DNA from: Tethya wilhelma
Lineage: Eukaryota; Porifera; Demospongiae; Tethyida; Tethyidae
Direction: 5' to 3'
Assembly (NCBI GenBank): GCA_964030475.1
Contig: CAXIPT010000003.1
Location: forward strand, 9,717,442-9,781,441
Length of the DNA stretch: 64,000 bases
Position 1 is the stretch's first letter, and every line of letters begins with the position of its first letter. A program made the translations under genes and the position numbers. Under the pieces are notes generated by a model. The model ran no database searches, was not told the origin of the DNA, and worked only from the letters and a program-made list of their open reading frames with translations. This document shows positions 43,801 to 57,600 of this stretch, one piece after another.

Positions 43801-46800
43801 TGTCGCTGGTTGGACAGGAGGTGGTTGTCAAACAGGTAAAGTTTTTTTGTAGAGACATTCACAAACCTGAACACATTATGCATAGTGTCTTCACCTTCAA
43901 GTCTTATGTAACTCAATTCTTTCAGATATTGATGAATGTGCTGATGGTACAGCCACATGTACTATGATGTGTCAAAACACACCAGGTTCATTCACTTGTT
44001 CTTGTCGCACTGGATTTGAACTGGCAACTGATGGCTTCACTTGTGAAGGTGAGTTTTTCTAAGTAGAGATGTTTTTTTGAGCTACAATTATATTTTATGC
44101 TTCATGTACAGACATTAATGAGTGTACAGCTGGCACTCATCAATGTGAACATAACTGTCAGAACACTGTTGGATCATATGAGTGCTTCTGTGACAGTGGC
44201 TATACACTTGGAACAAATGGCCTTAACTGCACAGGTATATAGAGAAAATAATTTTACTTTGTACACACATCTATATATCTTAGTTTAGAGTGTGATTATG
44301 TAAATATGCATGTGTACACTTTTCCCTTTATTAATTTTGTCAACAGATGACAATGAATGTGCCTCCTCAAGTACCAACAACTGTCAGCAAGTGTGTGTCA
44401 ACACACCAGGCTCTCACCACTGTGACTGTGACCCAGGCTATGCCTTGAACAGTGATGGAAGAACCTGCAACGGTAAGATCATTGTAGATCTGAATGCACA
44501 TTGACTGTATGTCTATTACAACATACCAGATTCTGCACTCTCTTTATTCTAGTATTTTTAGATACCTTTTTGTAATTATTGTATACAGCTCTGTGCAACC
44601 CGGTATGTGTTAATGGAGGAACTTGTACATCACCTGACGTGTGTAGTTGCACTCCTGGTTGGACAGGAAATGCTTGTCAAACAGGTATAGACATAGCTCA
44701 TGGTATTATCTGACAAAAAACATAATATGAGGTTATTTTTAATGATTATGGTTTCTATAGACATTGATGAGTGTACCAGTGGAACTCACAACTGTGATCA
44801 AATCTGTACAAACACTGACAGTGCATTTACTTGTAGCTGTGAATCTGGATACACCTTGTCTACTGATGGACGCTCCTGTGAAGGTATGTATGGATTGATG
44901 CATGGGCATGTTTGTGTTAGCTGATTGTCAGCAACAGTTGCAAGTAATTGTCTACTTCTTGAACTGTATGTCTGTAGATAGTAACAATTTCCTCATTATA
45001 ATTATGCATGGCCATTTTGCAGACAATGATGAGTGTACTGATGGTACAGCCCAATGTACGATGATATGCAACAACACAGTTGGGTCCTTCATTTGTGACT
45101 GTGACCTTGGATATGAGCTGACAACTGATGGTTTCAGCTGTCAAGGTATGATTGCGCCAATAACCCTGGTCTCATGCACACAGGCATACTTCTGAATCTT
45201 TGCAATTAGCCATCTTTACCATTTTCATCTTTGACTTGGTGAAGAACACTCTAGTAAAATGGCTCGCTCCTACCAAATGTGATTCCCAGGCTCCTCCAGA
45301 AGAAATATTCATGAAGGAGGAGCCTGGGAACGAGGCTAGTTTCTATGAATGTAGAATATATGTTAGAATCATGAACTTTTCTGTACAATTGGTCATTGTC
45401 TGAATATACTCTGTATTATATGGATTTTGATGTACACTCTGAATTTACATGGCCAATTGTAGATATCAATGAGTGTACAGCTGGTACTCATCAGTGTGCC
45501 CAGAACTGTCAAAACACCGTTGGATCATACACATGCTCCTGTGGAGATGGCTACACACTTGGAAGCAATGGTCGTGACTGTATAGGTATGGAACTAAAAT
45601 AGGAATGCTGATTGAAAAAGTTGATGCCAAACTCCTGCATGATGTTTCTTCTCTATTGTAATGGTATATAGATAACAATGAATGTGCCTCCTCAAGTACC
45701 AACAACTGTGAGCAAGTGTGTATCAACACACCAGGCTCTTTCCACTGTGACTGTGAACCTGGATATGACTTGAACAGGGATGGAAATACCTGTTTTGGTG
45801 AGTACACTTCAGATTCTGTTGGGAAATAATGGCTGTTTGTTGTTTTTTTGTTGTGGTTTTTAAAGTTTGTAGTAACTAGCATAATAATTATTGTGCCATA
45901 TATAAATTATATCCATGTAGATATTGATGAGTGTAGTACAGGAGCTTCACAGTGTGAGCACACTTGTAGCAACACTATTGGTTCATACACTTGCAGCTGT
46001 GATACTGGCTACACCTTGAATGCCAATAGGTTTCAATGTGATGGTGAGAAGCAAACATGAGTAGATATATATTTCAATGTCAATCCCCTTCACATATACA
46101 CTCTCCCAATTATTTCAGACATTAATGAATGTCAGGGAGCCCATCAATGTATGCAAATCTGTAACAATACCATCGGATCGTATGTGTGTAGCTGTAACAC
46201 TGGGTTTGATCTGAATTCAAATGAACGAACCTGTAATGGTAAGTTAAATTAAATGACTAATTTGTTAAGTTAGATATGTTCTATATACCTTATACTTTAT
46301 TTTCTGACTCCTATACAAGTGAAGATTACATTTCATAAATTCTTCATTTTAGACATTGATGAATGTGCTGATGGAACTGATAACTGCACTCAAAATTGTA
46401 CCAATACAGCCGGATCCTACACTTGTAGTTGTGGCTCAGGTTTTGTTCTGGATGTGGATGGATACACATGTGATGGTATGTCCTTCATCATCTCTGTGGT
46501 GACCATAGATCTGAAAATTTTAACACTATAGATTTTCTCTTGTTTAATTTTTGTCATTTCAACTGATTCAGTATAAAGATCGCCATGCATTTCAAATTTT
46601 ACCACTTAATGCACATGTGGCAAAAAATTTTAAGGGTTAAATTTTCCCAATCTATGGTATAATTATTGCCCATCTCACAATGCCACATTTCTCATTCCTA
46701 TAGATATCAATGAGTGTACTATTGGTAGCCACATCTGTGAACAAATGTGCAACAACACACCTGGTTCTCATAGGTGTGCTTGTTCCCCTGGTTATGCTCT

Positions 46801-49800
46801 CAATGATGATGGCTTCAGCTGCAGAGGTATGTGAGTGCATATGTGTAGGCTACAGGGATAGATTGATATCACTAGCTGCACAATATTGGCACAACACACA
46901 CACACACACACACATGCAGTACAGCTAATAGTGCAAGACCTTCCAGATGTCTACATTGAAAAGATGCTTGTCTCACAACCATTGACACACCTATTCTGGT
47001 TGTGAAATGCCAGGATCTACTTCTTGTATGTAATGCATACATGGCCTGCATGGTGTTTTGTATGTAAAGGTACCACTCATTTTGCCAAATTTATGATCAT
47101 AAGCATCACTCATAACCTTGTAGCTTTAATTTTTCATAATTTTATATAATTGTCATGTTATGCATTATAGATATTGATGAGTGTGCTACTGGTGTTGAGG
47201 AATGTGATCAGAACTGTACCAATGTGGTTGGCTCATACAATTGCAGCTGTGGAACAGGATGGACTTTGAACCCAGATGGATTACGATGTGATGGTAAATT
47301 ATAACACATGATCATTATGTATTTTCTGACAATTAAGCTGCATGCACATTTTTATACCATTCTTTATTCCACATCAGACATCAATGAATGTGAACCTGGT
47401 GCTGTTGGTAATGTCACATGTCTTGAGGTATGTGTCAATGACCCAGGTTCCTATCACTGTGACTGCCCTGTTGGATACACAATTGCTCTTGATAAGGTTT
47501 CATGTAATGGTAAGTACAATTAAAGTATGTCATTTGCCACAATTTTTTCTCATAAATTCATCCTTGCTAGTGTTATTATCAACATCTTACCATATTATGA
47601 TCTATACTTCTCTTTGTTTGTACTTTACATACAGATATTGATGAGTGTGCTGCTGGTTTTCATGATTGTGATCAGAACTGTACTAATGTGAATGGCTCAT
47701 ACACTTGTAGCTGTGGAGCAGGATGGAACTTGAACCCAGATGGGTTCCAATGTGATGGTATATATAAAGCTTGGTGCATCATGTTACTAGTCTAAGAAAA
47801 ATTAGTCACACAACCATAATTTGGAGTGGGTTGTTAAAATTAAATTTATAGTTTTTTCATGCATGGAAATAATTTTCAAAAGATATCAAGTTTAAAACCA
47901 CACTTCCTGATTTACGAATATAGACTAGTATGTAATATTATTCACTTCTCCATTGCCATTTAGACATCAATGAATGTGAACCTGGTGCTGTTGGTAATGT
48001 CACTTGTCTTGAGGTGTGTGTCAATGATCCAGGCTCCTATCACTGTGACTGTCCTTCTGGATACACACTCGCTGCAGATATGGTCTCATGTAATGGTATG
48101 TATGTATGTATGTACCATATTACCCCATTTAAAAGCCGGACGGGTTAGTAAGTTATGACGTGTGCTGACTTTGCATTAATTTGAAACCAGCATTTAATTA
48201 AGACCCGGGCTAAACACTAAGTAAGGGTTGGGTTGACATTTTCTTGGCGAGCCAAGGCTAATATATACCACACTTCTCTCTATGTACTTCAGTGAAGTTT
48301 GTACTGGGGTATCAACTCTGTCAGCTTTCAAAGTGATCAATGATTAAGGAACCTGACACTTAATACTCGGTTTATGGTAGCTACAGTAGCTCCCCCTTGT
48401 GCTGAAATGAAGCAGGAGTTAATTCAGATCATGCAGGCTTAATAGTAAATTATTATTGGGTAACTACGTATAGTGTGCATGCTTTTTAACTTCAATTGTA
48501 CATGCACATTTTCTTTTTTATGTATACACATGCAGATATTGATGAATGTGGCACTGATAAGGATGACTGTGAACAGCTGTGTATGAACATTATTGGTTCC
48601 TACACATGTGACTGTAACCAAGGATACAGAATAACATATGACACTATCAGTTGCCTAGGTATTTTATCTCTGGAGATTTAATTACAAAAAAACAAGTTTT
48701 CATTGATCAGCCTGTATACACTAATATGTACATCTTTCCCTCTTCTTTGCTCTCAGCTCCTCCATCTAATGTTGTTCTCTCTCCAAGTGGGTCTCGTAAC
48801 ATGACTCTTATCTGGGAGCCTCCTGTGGACAATGAAGGAAGAGATGGAAATGTCACTCAGTACTCCATTGAATGTAACTCTAATGAGCATCTTGGATACA
48901 CCCTCACTACAACTACCAGTGAAAAAACAGAGGAACTTGTTCTGATGGCACTGCTCCCTTATAACATGTACAACTGTTGTTTATCAGCAGAGACTACTAA
49001 TGGAATCAGCCCCACCACCTGTTCTCAAGGAACCAGTCTGGAAGAAGGTAGGAGTTAATTGTTAGTTCAAGCATCATGCATCTAATCCTAGCATTATCTC
49101 TCCTATATACTCAGCTCCTGAGGGTCCTCCAACTTCAATTAACATAACCAACATCAGTCCTTATGACTTGACTCTAACATGGGAACCACCTCTTCTCCCC
49201 AATGGAGTCATCATTGAGTACATCCTATATGTGAGCATAGATGGTGAAGAAGCTGGCCCATTTTCTGTAGATGGAATGTTAACATCATATCTGTTTGGAG
49301 ATTTGAGCCCATATACCTTAGTGAGTGTCAACATGTCAGCTAGTACAAATGCTGGAGAAGGACCTATCTCAAAAGAAGTAGAAGATACAACAGCAGAAAC
49401 AGGTATTGTAAATCTATCTTCTTACATATACACAATTATACACAATCCAAGATTTACCTTTAGCTTTCTTTCACTCTCAGCTCCCTCTATGGTGGTTGGT
49501 ACAACAGTTGATGTCCTCTCCAACTCCACCATTGTGATAGAGTGGGACCCGCCTCTCTCTCCAAATGGAATACTGATCTATTACAGTGTTGAGGTCAGTC
49601 ATGGGAAGTCCGAATTCAACTATTCCACAACCTTGATGCCTTCTGAACCAAGAGTGGTGAACGTGACTGGACTAGGTGCATAGCTTATACAGTTGTGTTT
49701 GACCTGAATTTAGTGTATTGGTTTTGCTGTCCAGCTATATTGTATAGCCTGTGATAATCACATGATCATTCTTCCTCTAGAGCCCTTCTTGCCATATGTA

Positions 49801-51373
49801 GTGTCAGTGTATGCTGCTACTGTGGCTGGTGTGAGTGACTCAGCTATCATTAGAAGTGTTTATACCCAACATGGAGGTATCTGTTATTGCACCCATACAT
49901 TTTATAATTATAGATTTGAGTTCAATTATCATTGTTATTTCTCTTATATCATCCTTGTGCAGTTCCAATAGTGCCATCAATCTCCTCAGTGGATCGTCTC
50001 ACTGGACAAACAGCCACAGTGTCATGGGTGCCTCTCACTCCTGATGAAACCAGGGGGATACTCACAACTCTTCAGATTGCCTACGAGCCATTGGAAGATG
50101 GTGGACAGTGTCAGCCAACCCATGAGGATGGTGACAATGTGTTACACATGACTGAAGACATAATGGCCCAATCCATGGCAAACATTACTGGACTCCAACC
50201 AAACATTGAGTATTGTGTTGCTATGCAAGTCGGCACTAGTGCAGGCGAGAGTGGATTCAGTGAGACACTGACACTACCATGTAAGTATGTGGAATGTAAG
50301 CGAATGAACACATAATCATGTGCTTATATCATTGCTAATAAATTACAGTGTTTAATTTACAATGCAACTGCATACATCATTTCATGTGTTTCTATTCCAG
50401 TACCTTCCAAGCAGCCAATTCAGATTCATTTACAGATTCCTATTGAGCTTGGATGCTCAAACTTTAAGGTAGCTAAGAGATGGTAAATAAGAGGTAGGGA
50501 GGGGCCCTCGAGTAGTATAGGACTCGATCTTCATAATGCTATGCACATGTGTTAGCTGGACACAAAGCCATGCATGCATATAAGAACACAAACATGCATT
50601 ATCCCTATATTTACATAGAGAATATAAAATCTTGATAATGTATAGTTATTGTGCATATTAATTTTTATATATGCAGGAAACTGAAGTTGAGGAGAAGTTG
50701 CAAGATGTTAAAAATTTTGTAGCTGAACAAATTTCGATTGTCTGTGATTGCGAGTACACAACTAACTTTATAACTGAAGACTCATTTATGTGTGGAGATA
50801 ACCTAGATGATGTCATCTTTGAAGCATATCTCCTTTCAGCTGATAACATTACACCTGATGAAACACTAAATGCCGTTCAAGAGTGGATTCTCCGAGAGCC
50901 TGAACTGACTATAAATGGAGAGCAGTACAAAGCCGATCCGTACTGTGAGATTGCAGTTGAGGAGCTTGGAACTCCTCAATGCAGTGCTACACAGTCTCCA
51001 GTAACTGCTACTGAGCCTGCAATTACACGGACAGTCATCGTATTTCCTATAATTATTATTGGTGTTGCTGTGCTGCTCATTCTTGTTGCTGTAGTGGCAG
51101 TCATTCTGGTCTATTTCCACCGCAAGAGAATGGCTAAGCCTAAAGGGTAAGTTGAGGAACGTAATCCTTTTATAAACTATATAAAGCAACATTTGTTAAT
51201 TATGTCTATTCCATTTACATTTGCTAAATAGTTCAAATAATGGTAGCATGCCTGAGCTGACTGTTAAGTTGAGTGGTAAGGCTGTCAAGGATTCTGAAGG
51301 TTACGACAATCCTGTGTATGGTATTTGTGAAAGGTTTGAAGATGGACAACTTGACATCAAAACAGATATCTAA
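40808..51373 (+). CDS. EGF-FN3 transmembrane receptor (receptor A)
   Basis: 34 exons, all in phase, 1,701 residues from ATG 40808. The 26 single-EGF exons (40808-41021; then 41379, 41574, 41915, 42865, 43078, 43280, 43528, 43740, 43926, 44112, 44347, 44589, 44761, 45023, 45463, 45672, 45921, 46119, 46353, 46704, 47171, 47378, 47635, 47964 and 48536) are mostly 123 bases with symmetric phase-1 introns. FN3 exons are 48757-49047, 49115-49402, 49481-49675 with 49781-49876, and 49963-50280. Exons 50401-50468 and 50677-51146 give a cysteine domain ([22 protein letters not shown]), [11 protein letters not shown], a helix ([20 protein letters not shown]) and the tail start; 51232-51373 ends with GYDNPVYG. 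EGFs at 41915, 43740 and 44589 are the short non-calcium type. No signal peptide precedes the first EGF; the start resembles a damaged EMI exon (YYTYYRTY), so the 5' end is doubtful. Confidence 0.85.
42108..42171. repeat. 22-base tandem repeat, three units, in an intron of receptor A
   Basis: ATATTGCACTAACC(G/A)CAAACTC occurs twice in full and once in part. It lies inside the 850-base intron 42,014-42,864, which also has inverted TTTACATCCC (42,065) and GGGATGTAAA (42,734). The intron may hold a non-autonomous mobile element between these marks. Confidence 0.6.
45283..45330. mobile_element. Foldback MITE, GTTCCCAGGCTC family
   Basis: Perfect 15-base inverted arms TTCCCAGGCTCCTCC (45,283-45,297) and GGAGGAGCCTGGGAA (45,316-45,330), followed by CGAGGCTAG. 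It is in a short intron of receptor A. Confidence 0.65.
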
Positions 51374-51479
51374 TAATATAAGTGTACTGTAACAAGTATT
51401 TTATATTGTACTAGCCATATAATATTATTAACTGTTGTTTTGACACCATGATTTTGAATATTCATTAATTTTGTGTCTA

Positions 51480-53323
51480 AAAAATGAAGGCTTTAATTTT
51501 ACAAATTATTCTAAGGCTGCGATTCTGGTCCTTTTTTGGAATATGGTTGTTTTATTGACCTTTCTGCCTCTGCTGGAACCAGACATAATAATTTCTTTTA
51601 TAAGCCAAGCAACAATAGGGGAAGGAAATATGGTTATATATGGGATAGCTGAATTTGTATTGTTGTTTTTCCCAGTAGCTGGATTTATAGCCGATGTCTG
51701 TTTTGGTCGATTCAAGATAATCAAATGCAGCTTATGGAATCTGTGGGTCACAGTAATTGTTGCAGTATGTATTTCTATCTTTGGCATTGGCATTTGGGAG
51801 GGTGATGTGTTCAGTGCAGACTCCCAAACTATTGCCTTCCTTGTAGTAATATCCACTCTTGCAGCTATTATTATCACTTCGCTGCTCATAAGCTACGTGT
51901 TATTCAGTGCTAATGTGATTCAGTTTGGACTAGACCAGCTTCAGGATGGTTCTGAAAGTGAATCTTCGTTCTTTATAATTATACTGGTTTGTTTGAGTGT
52001 ACCACTTGATTCTTTGTCTGTACAAATTTAGTGCTAGTTCTGTTTACTGCTCTGATTCTGGTTGGACACGCTATTTATTGATTCTAGTTGTTGGATTCTT
52101 CGGTTTTGTTGGCTACATTGCTCTTCCTATTACTCTTTGTCTTATTCGCCATCGACGTTTTCAAAGATGGTTTGTAATTGAACCAGGAGCTAACAATCCT
52201 TACAAGCTGGTTTATAAAGTCATCAGGTTTGCTCTAAAACATGACCGCCCACTTCAACGCAGTGCCTTTACTTATTGTGAAAATGAGCCACCCTCTCGGC
52301 TGGATCTAGGGAAGAGCAAGTACGGTGGACCTTTCACTACTGAAGAAGTGGAAAATGTGAAAACTTGTGGTAGAATAATTGTTCGTGTTTTGTTAACTGT
52401 TGGACCTATCTTCATGCTTGAACTAGCTGCTACTGGTTCTCTATCAAACTTTTTCATGCATTTGGATTTTAGAGTTTACAACCAATCTCACCATTTAGAA
52501 GAAAATGTAACTGAACACAGAATAGTGAAACTAAGCAGTGCTGGAAGATGTACAGCCTTTGTTTACCCAAAAGCTCTAAGTTCTTTGATTATAGTGATTC
52601 TCGTTCCACTCTACATCTATTTCCTGCGTCCATATTACTTGAGGTACTGCTATAGATTTGGAAACCTGAAACGTTTGGGTGTAAGCATTTTACTATACAT
52701 GTTATCTCTCCTACTCTCATTTGCAATGGATACTGCTGGTCATTATAAGGACAATGAAGCCATTTGTATGTTCACAAGTGATAGTCTCTTGGATCAAGAA
52801 GAATCTTTTGAATTGCCTTTCCCAGAACCTGTGTCTTCCATCAACTCCAACATTGTAGTTGTACAAATTGTACTCAACGCACTAGCCACTCTTCTCTTTT
52901 ACACGGCAGCATATGAGTTCATATGTGCTCAGAGCCCTCACACAATGAAAGGACTCATCGATCATTGGAACACTTTTTGCCATCAAAAGACTCTTCAAAT
53001 TTATCGGAGTCGCTGCACTTTTGTTCCCATTCAGTTTTTATTGGAACATTGACAATAAAATTGCCCCCTGGATTAGCTGTGGTTTCATCTACTATTTGCT
53101 CAATATTCTAATAGCTTTCATTGGCTTTGTGGTCTTTACTCTTGTTGTTAGGGGTTACCACTACCGACAAAGAGATGAACCCTCGAACGTACACCAATAT
53201 GCAGAGAATTATTATTCCAATGCTCAAAATGAGCCAGGTTATGACTATGATGATCTAGATGAACATCAAGTGTACTCAGTTAGATCGAATGGCTCTAGAC
53301 AACGTCCTGTATCTACTATGTAA
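51480..53323 (+). pseudogene. Peptide/proton symporter-like (POT/PTR2, SLC15-type) pseudogene
   Basis: One unspliced block encodes about 600 residues of a polytopic membrane protein in three successive frames. The strongest family mark is YEFICAQSPHTMKGL near 52,910-52,955, typical of proton-coupled oligopeptide transporters. Hydrophobic helices occur throughout, and the tail is acidic and tyrosine-rich (PGYDYDDLDEH). Three lesions are visible: a frame change near 51,978, a TGA at 51,994-51,996 where the frame would read WFV-stop-VYH, and a four-base GATC insertion at about 52,959-52,962 after MKGLI. No in-frame ATG precedes the first hydrophobic segment. Independent lesions argue for a pseudogene, although sequencing error at one of them cannot be excluded. 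The source gene may be elsewhere in the genome. Confidence 0.65.
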
Positions 53324-53902
53324 CGTTATCAATTAATAGCATTCAAGTATGGTATTAAACTTACACACTACTATATAAGTATCCTTTGAACTTACTATTC
53401 AAGGTAGTGAGTGTATAAATGTGTAACCATCTAATTTACTATTGTGTTTTTTTATTAACTATTGTTGTAATGTGTTATTACTACATGTGTTGTCATTATA
53501 TCCTCTTTTGAGTTATCAGTAAATTAACACACTAAAGTTCTGCTCCAAATTTCATTCCTCTGGGCTTTCATGATTAATTAATTGTACTAGTGTCCCTCTG
53601 CTGGATCACCTGGACCCACTATTCATCGCAACTGATACCTAGATTAATGTGTGACAATGTGCTTTGGTGCCTTTTCATTATAGCTAGATGGCACAACTAT
53701 ATAGTTACAATATTTTTTTTTGTGTGTAACAGTGTCACCGTGTCAGTGTCCGAAAATACCCTAATAATGTTGGTCTCCTTGGAAAATAATGTTCACATGC
53801 AAAGCAGCATTATGATACAAGTGTTACACAATGTCAGTTATGTCATTCTCATTAGGACTTGGACTTCCCGATCCCCAAATCTAGGGATGTGCTAGCGCAA
53901 TG

Positions 53903-53917
53903 ACGACCTTTACCTAC
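53903..53917. repeat. Recurrent motif ACGACCTTTACCTAC
   Basis: Exact copy of 40,413-40,427, here about 345 bases before the start codon of receptor C. Confidence 0.6.
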
Positions 53918-54120
53918 GAACCGTGTCAATTCAATCACATGCACATGGAATGGCCATGCGCTTGCCGATGGATTTATATATCTATCTAGGAAAATGATGA
54001 AACTTGAAAGTTTGATCAACAATTTCTCAGTTTGAATGATGTCACATAAGTCAGATTAAGGTATGAAATTGAACGTATTTTCTTAAAAAAATTGTTGGAA
54101 ATTTATGTCAATTCATACTT

Positions 54121-54143
54121 AGCCTCGTCCCCAGGACGAGGCT
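54121..54143. mobile_element. Palindromic remnant of the AGCCTCGTTCCCAGG MITE family
   Basis: AGCCTCGTCC and GGACGAGGCT are perfect 10-base arms around CCA. It looks like two element ends fused with loss of the interior. Confidence 0.45.
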
Positions 54144-54260
54144 ATAGCGCTAATTCATACTATACTGTGCGCACCTGCATCACGTGCATTTTGGTTCGCG
54201 TACGCGTGCGTTTATATAAATGCGCATGCGCAAAGCTTGAGATGGCATTTAGCGCGTTTC

Positions 54261-54512
54261 ATGATGGCTCTTTCCTTTACTGTCTTTGCTTTAGCCTTGT
54301 CTTTACTACAGCTGGTTGGTGCACAAGATGGGTATGATATAATCACACAATATAGATTGAATTAATAATAGTAGCTGTTCTTTTGCAGAGTGTGTTATCG
54401 TGTTGTGACACTGTACCATACTAGCTATCGAACTGCTAGCAGCACTCAATCGTATGAATGTGGTTTATTTAACTGGGGAAGATGCAGAAGGTAAGTTATA
54501 AGATATCAAGTA

Positions 54513-54547
<35 letters not shown>

Positions 54548-54575
54548 CGACCACTTGCTCTGCTTTTATCAATTN

Positions 54576-54631
<56 letters not shown>

Positions 54632-57600
54632 ACAACTGTGATCTCTGGTAGTTATGTGTTCTAGTTTCCATAGTATGCCATGCACAGTTAGACTACTAGC
54701 CTGAGGCCCTCACTCCAAGGTTCACCCCTGGGAACAAAGTTTAAATACAGACCCCAATGGAGTGCATATTGTGGTCAAACTTGATCAGCTACAACTTCTT
54801 TATTGGAGAGTTTCTCACATAATATATGTTTGGTTCTACTACACATTCAATTTGGGGTTGTGGGTCTTAATGTTTACTGGCTAAAAATTTGTACAACATT
54901 GTTTGGAATATTATCCACCATCTAAACTTATTCAGGACTGTGACCAGAGTGGAGAGCTATGAAACCATTACCCCTAGAGAAGAATTTGCTTGCTGTGACG
55001 GGTACAACCAAGTTGAAATGGACATGATCTGCAACCGTGAGTTAGTTTGACTATTCATAGCTAGTTGAAGAGTGGTATTGTGACAGATAGCTCTATTATA
55101 AACATATTAACAAACAGTAACATTAATAGACTAAACAATAGCGTATAAGGTTTGCTATTCTATTATCCATGCATGCATTTAAGTGTATGTAACTTCTGAA
55201 TTTACTGTGGACCTATATTCGTAATGTTTTCATATTTTGTCACTGATAATTGAGTCTCCTGAGAATAGAAGCAGTATAGTTATTGGATGCCACTTAATCA
55301 CAAACATGAAAATATTTTGAGACTTAATTGTTTTCTAGTGCTTCTATCCATCATACCATGAATGCATTGCTACACATTGAGCCTCGGCCAATCCAGGCTG
55401 GCCGGACAACAATCATAATCAACTGTGCGTTTGTTATTGATTATGATAATTATTATGCATACTGTATTTTGTGTACATACGTGTATACATGCATGTGAGT
55501 CAGTTATTATCATGTATGCATACAAAAAACAGTATGCATATATAATATCATGATCAATAACGTACACACAGTTGATTAGGATTGTTGGTTTTACCATTAT
55601 ACACGTTCATGTATCTTTTTTCTTATAATTATTATTCTTTTTTCTTCAGCTATATGCAGCCCTTCTTGTGGTATTGGTGGAACTTGTACAGCTCCAAACA
55701 CTTGTAGTTGCACCTCTGGTTGGTCTGGAGATACTTGTGAAACAGGTGCATGTAAATTTATGGGGGGGAGCTTTAGAAAGCTCTGTATATATGGTTACTA
55801 AGGCAATGATATCTCTACACTTTAACTAAGCACACCAGTTTGTCCTATTTCAAAATACCTTAATTATTATAGTCTTTCTTAATGTTCATCTGTCATTATG
55901 ATTGTGTACCTATCCAGATATCAACGAGTGTACCGGTGGAACTCACAACTGTGATCACACTTGTACAAACACCGATGGTTCATTTACTTGTAGCTGCAAC
56001 TCTGGATACACCTTGTCCACTGATGGACACACTTGCATAGGTTTGTGAATTTCTGGCTTATTGACGATAATAATTTTATTAAAATCCACAACTACATTAT
56101 TGTAATGAATATCTTAAAACTTAAATGCACGCATTATACATGCAGATAATAATGAATGCACTGATGGTACAGCCACATGTACAGGAATATGTCATAACAC
56201 ACCTGGTTCATACACTTGTTCCTGCCACTCTGGATATGAACTGGCAACTGATGGCTTCACTTGTCTTGGTGATTTTTTATATCCAAATCATGTGTATATA
56301 CTTGAGACAATAATGCATGTATACCTTTGTACAGACATCAATGAGTGTACAGCTGGTACTCATCAATGTGATCATAACTGTCAGAACACCGATGGATCAT
56401 ACACATGCTCCTGTAATAGTGGCTACACACTTGCAAACAACCGTCATAGTTGTCTAGGTAATAATTTCATGGTAAAAAACATGCTGCATTAAAAATCTTG
56501 TTTAAAATTGGAGTACACTGAGCTAATTTTTTGTTGTGACTACTCTTTTTTTTTTTTTTTCATGACTTAAGATACTCCTGAATGCTCCTCTCAAGCCACT
56601 AACATGTGTGAACAACTATGTATTGAAATTGTGGGATCATTCCGCTGTGGTTGCATTCAAGGATACCTCTTAGACAGAGATGGATTTTCTTGCAATGGTA
56701 TGCTTAATGAGTCTGAATGAATATGTACATTGTTACTATGGTGTATTCATGACATTGTGCATGCATTTTATACAGATATTGATGAGTGTGCTACACAGGG
56801 AATGTCTCTGTGTGCCCAGAATTGTATCAACACTGAGGGTTCATACACTTGCACCTGTCGTACTGGTTACACCTTGAATAATAATCGGCAAGATTGTGAT
56901 GGTATATAAATCGCTTTGTTGTGAAGTCCTGTACTACAATTTTCATGCATATAGTTTTTGTCAATTCTTTAAATTTGTATTCTATAGATATTGATGAGTG
57001 TAATGGAGATAGTCCACCATGTATGCAAGTCTGTACCAATACCCCTGGCTCCTATGAGTGCAGTTGTAGACCTGGGTATGGACTGAACTCAGATGGCACC
57101 AGTTGTAGTGGTAAGCCTTAATTTGTGACTCAACAAAAGCGATCTGCAGGTATACACATAATTATCATAAGATTATACCCTGACTCTTAGATATCAATGA
57201 ATGTACTGAAGGAACTGATAGTTGCACTCAAAACTGTGCCAACACAGTCGGATCTTACACTTGTAGTTGCAATACTGGCTATGTTATTGATGTGGATGGA
57301 TTCACATGTGATGGTAAGTAGTATCTGTGTGAGTTAATATGGAACATGCTATACATGGCATGAAAGTATCAGAAAAAATCTTTTCTTTTTTTTTTTTTTT
57401 TTGTGAAGCCTGACATATTATTAATTTCTATTCTGAGGAGGTAAAATTAAAAAATTGAGTAATTCCTGTTGACCTACATGTATGGGTCCCTGACTAAGCC
57501 GGAACATGATGGATTATGGCATAATCTTACTGCCTCATACAGATATTGATGAGTGTATGATTGGAACACATGTCTGTCAGCAAATTTGTGACAACACACG

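Larger units (their letters stand above)
53324..54260. other. Intergenic region upstream of receptor C
   Basis: AT-rich to 53,880, then a GC-richer promoter-like stretch with GCGCATGCGC near 54,223. Contains the recurrent 15-base motif (53,903-53,917) and a palindromic MITE scrap (54,121-54,143). No coding exon seen. Confidence 0.6.

Noticed and set aside
51480..53323. Intact multi-exon transporter with very short introns
   Set aside because: The frame changes are not flanked by GT-AG pairs of plausible length. The in-frame TGA lies inside a hydrophobic segment, and a four-base insertion explains the third frame exactly.
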